The position numbers and the translations under genes were made by a program. The notes below the pieces were generated by a model. The model worked only from the letters and a program-made list of their open reading frames with translations, ran no database searches and was not told the DNA's origin. DNA of 40,374 nt from a virus: positions 1-40,374 of the IMG/VR virus record IMGVR_UViG_3300037193_000497; one strand, written 5' to 3'. The stretch's first letter is position 1. Each line of letters opens with the position of its first letter. Of the stretch, positions 35,459-40,374 are shown piece after piece.

Positions 35459-36195
35459 TTTCTGAGTTTTTCTAATTGTTGTTTGTATTTATCAAGATTG
35501 GGGTCGGACCCCCGTGTTTCTTCTGGTTTGTCTTCCGGCTTTTCCTGTGCTTCGATTGAATCCAGTAGGTCGTTAACCGTCTTTCTGATCGTAACCACAT
35601 CAAGACCAATATTCCTCAGGAAAGACACGCCTGCGGCTGCGTGATTTTTTATGCTTCTCCGCGCTGCTTCTGGATTTGAGGGAATGTTGACCACCGACCA
35701 TTCCAATAGCTCCTGCCCGTCGAAATAATACGTTTCTCCGATTACTTTTCCGTTGGCGTCTTTCTCTGCTACTTTTTTGCCTTGCCCCACCTCCAAAAAT
35801 CCTACACTTGCAGCCCTTAAAGTTCCATCAAGTACCTTTTGAAATATTTTTTCCGCTGTTGGGTTTATCTCTGCGCGATCAAACTTCAAATCGGCCATCA
35901 TCAACGTGCGCCCTTCATGCTCTTCGAAATAAACACGACTTGAACCGATCACGTCGTCAGGTGATGCCGGCACACACATGTTATCGCCGTACACATTGTG
36001 CTGATATCCTACAATTGGGTTCGCGGTGTAATTATCCAGTTTCCAATTCTTCATATTCACGACGGACCTGTGACGGTCCTTCATGTCGGAAGAAATTACG
36101 AACGGTATAGTCCTAGTTTCCTCAGCTTTTTTGCGCTGCTCTGATCCTGCCGGAAAAGACATTGTAACTAGACCCGATAAATATTGTTTCTCCAT
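35455..36195 (-). CDS. HK97-family prohead protease
   Basis: Protein of 246 aa. The family's serine protease pattern is visible: NPIVGYQHNVYGDNMCVPAS contains the catalytic His, LDGTLRAASVGFLEVGQG contains the catalytic Ser, and LLEWSVVNIPSNPEAARRSI is the conserved third motif. A charged C-terminal tail (AQEKPEDKPEETRG) may be a scaffold-like extension. Located between portal and capsid and overlapping the capsid start by 4 bp. Confidence 0.93.
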   Translation of the reverse strand: MEKQYLSGLVTMSFPAGSEQRKKAEETRTIPFVISSDMKDRHRSVVNMKNWKLDNYTANPIVGYQHNVYGDNMCVPASPDDVIGSSRVYFEEHEGRTLMMADLKFDRAEINPTAEKIFQKVLDGTLRAASVGFLEVGQGKKVAEKDANGKVIGETYYFDGQELLEWSVVNIPSNPEAARRSIKNHAAAGVSFLRNIGLDVVTIRKTVNDLLDSIEAQEKPEDKPEETRGSDPNLDKYKQQLEKLRK

Positions 36196-36196
36196 T

Positions 36197-37477
36197 TTAG
36201 TTTAACACTGTGTGTCCGTTTATGTGAGACTTCCCATTTACAGGCTGAGCCGACGGTATTACCTCAGTCTCCATTTTCTTTCTTAGCGATTCAATGCCAT
36301 CCTGATCACCGGGAATCATCGCCCCTTGAATCAGCGGCACGTCTCCGCCATCGTATTCGTTTAAATCCTCAAGACTCCTGCCCTCGTTTCTTGTCATCAA
36401 TCCGATGTTAATCATCGACTGATAGAAGGCCTGTCTTGCTGCAAGATCCCCACGGAGCAATCCGTTCATATTGAACTTTGTCCCCATAGTCATTTTCTCG
36501 CGCTCAAAGAACAATTTCATGTTGTTCTCCTTTTCGATGTTCGTGCACTTAGGAGTGATCGTATGTTTTGCATAAACCAAGTCGGATTGCTCGGCATTTG
36601 AGTAGGTTACCCTTTCAAACTTCTGCGCGAACATTGGAGGCAACTGCCAAAGACCGTATATTTCAAGCTCGTTGTTCTTCTTTGTTTCGTTATACTGAAC
36701 CTCGTCACCCGGTGTCATGATTGGATTGTAACTCCACTTACCAGACAATACCGCAACGTCACCCTTGCTTCTTTGCTGCCACAGCTTCCTATTTTCGGCT
36801 CTTTGCTCTGGGCTCAAGTTCCCCTCATAACCAAGAACGCCAGGCGGTTGAGCGCCAAGTATGAGACTTGCGTATCTCTTCAGCTTCTTAGCCATGCCCA
36901 TTGTATCCTGATTTTCCAGGATTATAGATCTGCCACAAATGCCGTCCAGTGCATTGAATCGGTAGTGCAGAATATCCCATGATGAAACTGTTTCGCCCTG
37001 GTAGTGATACCACAACCGGCCGTCAGACTTCGTAATAGAAACCTCCCACGGTTCCCAGATGTCTAAGCTTGCCGGACGCTGACGACTGTCTCGATTGATT
37101 CGAGCGTAAGCATTATCCCAACCGCCGACGTGAATCATTAGCGTTTTCCAAAAAACGGGTGCGCTCATGTAGTCGTTTGGCTCCTGAGATAACAGCCAGT
37201 AAACCGGGTGATCCGTTAAAACATTTTTCCTGCCTCCTTTTTCTTCGATTACGTTTATCGGAAGTGACGCGATAGTGTTTGCTGGAACGTTGACTGATAT
37301 TCCAACCGCCGCGATTCTGAGCCCTTCACGAATAGAAACGTGTTCATCAATGACGCTATCACCGAGTAAAATTGATTGCAGCAACGACCCGTTAATGGTA
37401 GCAATCCCCTCCGGATGACTCCGGTTATTGGCGTTACCCCACTCCATACGGAACGAACCCAACTCAATTTTGCCCAT
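36197..37477 (-). CDS. Portal protein, HK97 family
   Basis: Protein of 426 aa from the ATG at 37477; an earlier frame extension to 37498 is possible but lies beyond the expected start MGKIELGSF. Core landmarks are VNVPANTIASLPINVIEEKG, LTDHPVYWLLSQEPNDYMSA, VSSWDILHYRFNALDGICGR and VTYSNAEQSDLVYAKHTITP, all typical of the portal wing, stem and clip. It forms the dodecameric DNA channel. The upstream genes here are sugar-modifying enzymes and not terminase. Confidence 0.93.
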   Translation of the reverse strand: MGKIELGSFRMEWGNANNRSHPEGIATINGSLLQSILLGDSVIDEHVSIREGLRIAAVGISVNVPANTIASLPINVIEEKGGRKNVLTDHPVYWLLSQEPNDYMSAPVFWKTLMIHVGGWDNAYARINRDSRQRPASLDIWEPWEVSITKSDGRLWYHYQGETVSSWDILHYRFNALDGICGRSIILENQDTMGMAKKLKRYASLILGAQPPGVLGYEGNLSPEQRAENRKLWQQRSKGDVAVLSGKWSYNPIMTPGDEVQYNETKKNNELEIYGLWQLPPMFAQKFERVTYSNAEQSDLVYAKHTITPKCTNIEKENNMKLFFEREKMTMGTKFNMNGLLRGDLAARQAFYQSMINIGLMTRNEGRSLEDLNEYDGGDVPLIQGAMIPGDQDGIESLRKKMETEVIPSAQPVNGKSHINGHTVLN

Positions 37478-37506
37478 GTAGATGCAAAACACGGACACAT
37501 TACTGA

Positions 37507-37536
37507 TTGCACGTATAAAAAATTTTAGTACTTTTA
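37507..37536 (+). promoter_or_regulatory. Promoter of the isolated plus-strand gene
   Basis: TTG, 19 nt, TACTTTTA: one mismatch to TTG-N-TAnnTTTG. It lies 17 bases upstream of the ATG at 37554 and faces opposite to all surrounding late genes. Confidence 0.6.
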
Positions 37537-37553
37537 TAAAACCTCAGGGAAAC

Positions 37554-37763
37554 ATGGGTCATAAAATGTTTGATGCCTTTAGTCGGGCATTTGAAGAGAA
37601 AAAAAAAGGCGGCCTAAACAACATTGAAGCGTTCGACCGCGCAAAAGAAGAGTTTACCAAAAACTTCGAGTTCTCACCATACAAGGATGCGGAAAGTTTT
37701 ATAGCCACAAGAAGCTATCACCGCAGGGAGGAAAGAAACCTACTCAGAAGGCGTAAGCGTTAA
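37554..37763 (+). CDS. Isolated plus-strand protein, 69 aa (moron-like)
   Basis: MGHKMFDAFSRAFEEKKKGG then NNIEAFDRAKEEFTKNFEFS, a helical basic protein ending in RREERNLLRRRKR. It is the only plus-strand gene in the late block, has its own promoter, and is squeezed between the portal (divergent) and the amidotransferase (convergent, overlapping by 4 bp). This is how independently expressed accessory genes are placed in lambdoid-type phages. The ATG at 37554 is preferred over one at 37482 because the promoter lies between them. Function unknown; the Arg tail suggests nucleic-acid binding. Confidence 0.6.
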   Translation: MGHKMFDAFSRAFEEKKKGGLNNIEAFDRAKEEFTKNFEFSPYKDAESFIATRSYHRREERNLLRRRKR

Positions 37764-38884
37764 CAGCAATACTTCCGGTAAGCGGTCGCCGGGAAGATGC
37801 CAAACTTCATAAGAACCCAAAATACAGGTTTCCATGCCTTAAAGTTTGTCATTTTATAGTCACTGCGTGGACGTTTCGGGGAATACTCAACAAGCCTAAG
37901 TAGATGATCCTTACGATCACCGAGATCATTTAAATCAAATTCTGTTTCCTGTTGCAAAAATTCTTTTGCTGCTGTCTTGGAGAGTTTACCCTCGCGGATC
38001 TGAGCAGATAAATAAGTTTTGCGCTTGTCGATACCGAACTTTTTAGGCAGAACATACCCGCCAATGAAAGCCGTGTAAATGTTTTCGTTATGCTTCGCGC
38101 CGTAAGATTGCCATCCCCATTGTTTCAGAGTCTTCAAAATGCCGGTCCTATCGTAATCCTGGTAATGGTATGGACGGACTTGTTTAATTCCGATGATGCC
38201 TCCCCATATCTGATCCCACACTGTTAACAACGGATAGTTGAACAGGTCTTTACCGTTGAACTTTCTGTAGATTGAATTAAGATACGTGTAATCAATCACG
38301 CTCCATGCTTTCGGACTGCTGCCCTCTTCACGGAATGAGTGTCCATTCAAAATATATTTAATGCCGTGATCTTTTGCGGCCTTATACATGAGCTTTGACA
38401 TTACTACGTCGTTCGCGATATCGCAATCAGGAACACCTGCGCGTAGTAGTGAGTCGGTTAAATTATCGTACTCATGTTTATCAACGAAGTATTCAATGAA
38501 ATTAACGTTGAGCCGATCAACTAACACGCGAATGTTATTATTAGCTGACTCTCTATTGGTTCTGTTGTTGAAGTGAATAACCAACGGACGAAGGCCCCAA
38601 ACTTTAACAGCCATGTAAAGCATTACGCTCGAATCTTCCCCTCCGCTGATCCCAATAAGACAATCGTACTGCTTACCTTTGCCTTTCGATTTAATCTTGT
38701 CAAGTAATGGCGGCCACTTGTCCGGGTTGGCGTTGTTCCGTAGTTCGGTTTGTAGATGACACATCTCACATTCGCCATCATCATGAATCTTTACGAATGA
38801 ATCATCGAATAAACACGTGATGCATTCTATGGGGCCGTTTATTGCCTTAAAAATGTCTAATCCTTTTACGGTTGCTGTTTTCAT
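37760..38884 (-). CDS. N-acetyl sugar amidotransferase (WbpG/PseA-like)
   Basis: Protein of 374 aa. The N-terminus has a zinc knuckle (ECITC at about 19 and CEMC at about 38). The PP-loop ATP-binding motif is YDCLIGISGGEDSSVMLYMA at about 73, followed by a strand PLVIHFNNRTNRESANNNIR. These are the landmarks of the family that amidates N-acetylated sugars in O-antigen, pseudaminic- or legionaminic-acid pathways, using ammonia from a HisH-type partner. No such partner is visible here, so host ammonia or a host glutaminase would be needed. It is coupled to the glycosyltransferase-like gene upstream, which argues for a shared glycan pathway. Confidence 0.85.
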   Translation of the reverse strand: MKTATVKGLDIFKAINGPIECITCLFDDSFVKIHDDGECEMCHLQTELRNNANPDKWPPLLDKIKSKGKGKQYDCLIGISGGEDSSVMLYMAVKVWGLRPLVIHFNNRTNRESANNNIRVLVDRLNVNFIEYFVDKHEYDNLTDSLLRAGVPDCDIANDVVMSKLMYKAAKDHGIKYILNGHSFREEGSSPKAWSVIDYTYLNSIYRKFNGKDLFNYPLLTVWDQIWGGIIGIKQVRPYHYQDYDRTGILKTLKQWGWQSYGAKHNENIYTAFIGGYVLPKKFGIDKRKTYLSAQIREGKLSKTAAKEFLQQETEFDLNDLGDRKDHLLRLVEYSPKRPRSDYKMTNFKAWKPVFWVLMKFGIFPATAYRKYCC

Positions 38885-39615
38885 AGGAATAATTTGTTAG
38901 GAAGGTTTACGAACTTTTTTATATCGGCGGCTATGTGTTTATTGTCTTTGTGTCGTGATTCGTATTCAAGTATTATAGCATCACACAATTTATAAAGATT
39001 ATCCCACTTTATAGAGTGTGGTATGTTGCCATTGAATACAGACCTTCTTCCCATCAGTCCCATCTCCAAATTTGTATTTGGGCAACCATCATAAGCTGTT
39101 AACCTTAGGTTAATAAAGCAACTTTTATAAACCTCTATTAATTCTTTTCTTGAGTACGTTTCATGAGTAGCACGAATCACGTTCAATCCAGTGATGTGTT
39201 TTATCTCTGGAATCATGAACTCACCATAGTAGTTTGCTGATTCTTCTGACATATCCGAAGAATAAAAGTAAATATTCTCGCCTCTCTTGCATGGTTTCAA
39301 ATTCGCGATAGTCGCGGATATTGGCAAAAGCTCACTTTCAATTCCGTATTGATCCAGAGAGTGTTTTATCCAGTGAGAGATTGCGTAATGCTTCGCCGGT
39401 TTGCTTTTCATGATTCCAACGTATTGGCAATCCTTCGCGTCCATTCCTTGCCAGACTACAATAACTTTAGATGGATGTTTTTGAAACAAATACGCGTCAT
39501 AAGCCTGATACATCCCGAATATTACGAGAGGTTTTGAACTGTCGTGGTAATCAACAAGGTTGTATTTCTTCTTAAAGTCAAGCCCGTCAAGACTGCTGCT
39601 TATGTGGCACTGCAT
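38881..39615 (-). CDS. Glycosyltransferase-like protein (GT-B type)
   Basis: Protein of 244 aa. The C-terminal part INLRLTAYDGCPNTNLEMGL then MGRRSVFNGNIPHS matches the end of GT-B (GT4-like) enzymes, where the acidic residue of N-x-E-x-x-L-M-G contacts the nucleotide sugar. The N-terminal half has strands such as KPLVIFGMYQAYDAYLF and SKVIVVWQGMDAKD. It is shorter than typical two-domain GT-B enzymes and may be reduced. It overlaps the gene upstream by 29 bp and the amidotransferase downstream by ATGA. Confidence 0.65.
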   Translation of the reverse strand: MQCHISSSLDGLDFKKKYNLVDYHDSSKPLVIFGMYQAYDAYLFQKHPSKVIVVWQGMDAKDCQYVGIMKSKPAKHYAISHWIKHSLDQYGIESELLPISATIANLKPCKRGENIYFYSSDMSEESANYYGEFMIPEIKHITGLNVIRATHETYSRKELIEVYKSCFINLRLTAYDGCPNTNLEMGLMGRRSVFNGNIPHSIKWDNLYKLCDAIILEYESRHKDNKHIAADIKKFVNLPNKLFL

Positions 39616-40369
39616 TAAAAATTAGTTTTGCTTCCGGAAAGTTGTAATCTAAAAAATCGCCCACCTGATAAATCTTTTGTGACTTCAGTTCACCATTCCA
39701 ATGGTCTACAAACTGGTGTTTATTCTCCCAGTGATCGGTAGAAATGCTCATGCTTTTTATCTTTTCACTGCTGGCAAGATGCAACTTACCTCCGACTTTA
39801 AGCACTTTTTGCTGCATGGAATAGTCTAAACTTCGATCTAAATGGTCATCAAATGGTTTCCACTCCAACTTGTTTAAGACTCTGCTGCTTATCAGGCGAC
39901 CTATACCAATAGATTCCCCTTTTCGGTTGTTTGAATACCCTGGCCAATAGCATAGCCTCATCTCATCACCGATGTCGAGAAAGAAACACCCAGCCGTTCC
40001 AATCAAATCATACTCTGCAATATTCGGTGCAAGTTCGGAGATCCAGTTATCGCTAACGAAGTCAGACGACCCAACAAATAAGCAGGCATCAGGTTTATGT
40101 TTCTCTGCCGCCTGAAATGCTGCGTTCCATTTTTGACCGAGCGGTCTGTTTCTGTGCTGCACCCATTCAGCGCCGAGTGATTCACAAATTATTCTTTCTT
40201 CGCGTTCATCGCCTGAACAAATTACCTTATGAACTCTGTTTTTCTTGTGAAGCCTTTCGACTGTCTGATGAAGTAAGGGCAATCTACCGTGAACGGGAAG
40301 ACAGGCTATCACTCGCGGACCCCCACAGCACTTACCAGAATCATCAATCGGACACACACCGTCATGCAT
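39587..40369 (-). CDS. Glycosyltransferase-like protein (GT-A/GT2 type)
   Basis: Protein of 260 aa. An N-terminal Cys-rich lead (CPIDDSGKCCGG) precedes the GT-A pattern: VIACLPVHGRLPLLHQTVER, then VQHRNRPLGQKWNAAFQAAE and ACLFVGSSDFVSDNW, with the Asp-containing GSSD in place of the D-x-D motif. CYWPGYSNNRKGESIGIGR is a plausible acceptor region. It is related to the protein at 32592-33302 by the H-x-N-x-PLG and GS-x-D pattern. It begins 5 bp inside the right edge; whether genes upstream belong to the same cluster cannot be seen. Confidence 0.75.
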   Translation of the reverse strand: MHDGVCPIDDSGKCCGGPRVIACLPVHGRLPLLHQTVERLHKKNRVHKVICSGDEREERIICESLGAEWVQHRNRPLGQKWNAAFQAAEKHKPDACLFVGSSDFVSDNWISELAPNIAEYDLIGTAGCFFLDIGDEMRLCYWPGYSNNRKGESIGIGRLISSRVLNKLEWKPFDDHLDRSLDYSMQQKVLKVGGKLHLASSEKIKSMSISTDHWENKHQFVDHWNGELKSQKIYQVGDFLDYNFPEAKLIFNAVPHKQQS

Positions 40370-40374
40370 TAAAC

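Overview
The window reads as most of the genome of a tailed, long-non-contractile-tail-like bacteriophage (or prophage) of a Bacteroidota host. The host call rests on several promoters that fit the Bacteroidota consensus (TTG or TTTG, 17-23 nt, TAnnTTTG), on the near absence of Shine-Dalgarno sequences before starts, and on structural proteins of the kind seen in Bacteroidota phages. No integrase, DNA polymerase or helicase is recognisable. The terminase is missing except for a possible small-subunit N-terminus at the left edge; the gene order would close if the two window ends were joined through a short missing terminase segment.

Layout. (1) 1-7350, minus strand: a chain of small, often ATGA-coupled genes encoding nucleases (T5orf172/GIY-YIG-like, HNH, NinG/Rap-like, GIY-YIG), small membrane proteins, a glycine-rich repeat protein and an excisionase-like HTH protein. 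It contains a 1926-bp IS1595-family element (1297-3222) with 24-bp imperfect inverted repeats, a perfect 8-bp target duplication and three passenger genes, which splits a small coiled-coil gene. (2) 7351-7480: divergent promoter region. (3) 7481-17763, plus strand: an early-type operon of about 30 small genes, including an OB-fold-like protein, an HNH homing endonuclease, LuxR-type and ribbon-helix-helix DNA-binding proteins and probable replication-associated genes. It is interrupted at 13662-14360 by a non-coding stretch with nested tandem promoters, a hairpin RNA, a tRNA-like sequence and a strongly folded segment. (4) 17764-17984: a putative small RNA gene and strong terminator at the convergent junction. 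(5) 17985-40369, minus strand: a secreted beta-helix protein, the lysis region (amidase, membrane proteins), a NUMOD4-HNH endonuclease, tail fibre, large tail protein, tape measure, tail chaperones with a classic -1 frameshift signal, tail tube, head-tail connectors, HK97-type capsid, protease and portal.

The most unusual content is a set of sugar-handling genes interleaved with virion genes: an N-acetyl-sugar amidotransferase and two glycosyltransferase-like genes upstream of the portal, and a third glycosyltransferase-like gene between two head-tail connector genes. This suggests, but does not prove, glycan decoration of the virion or another phage target. A single plus-strand gene with its own promoter sits between the portal and the amidotransferase.
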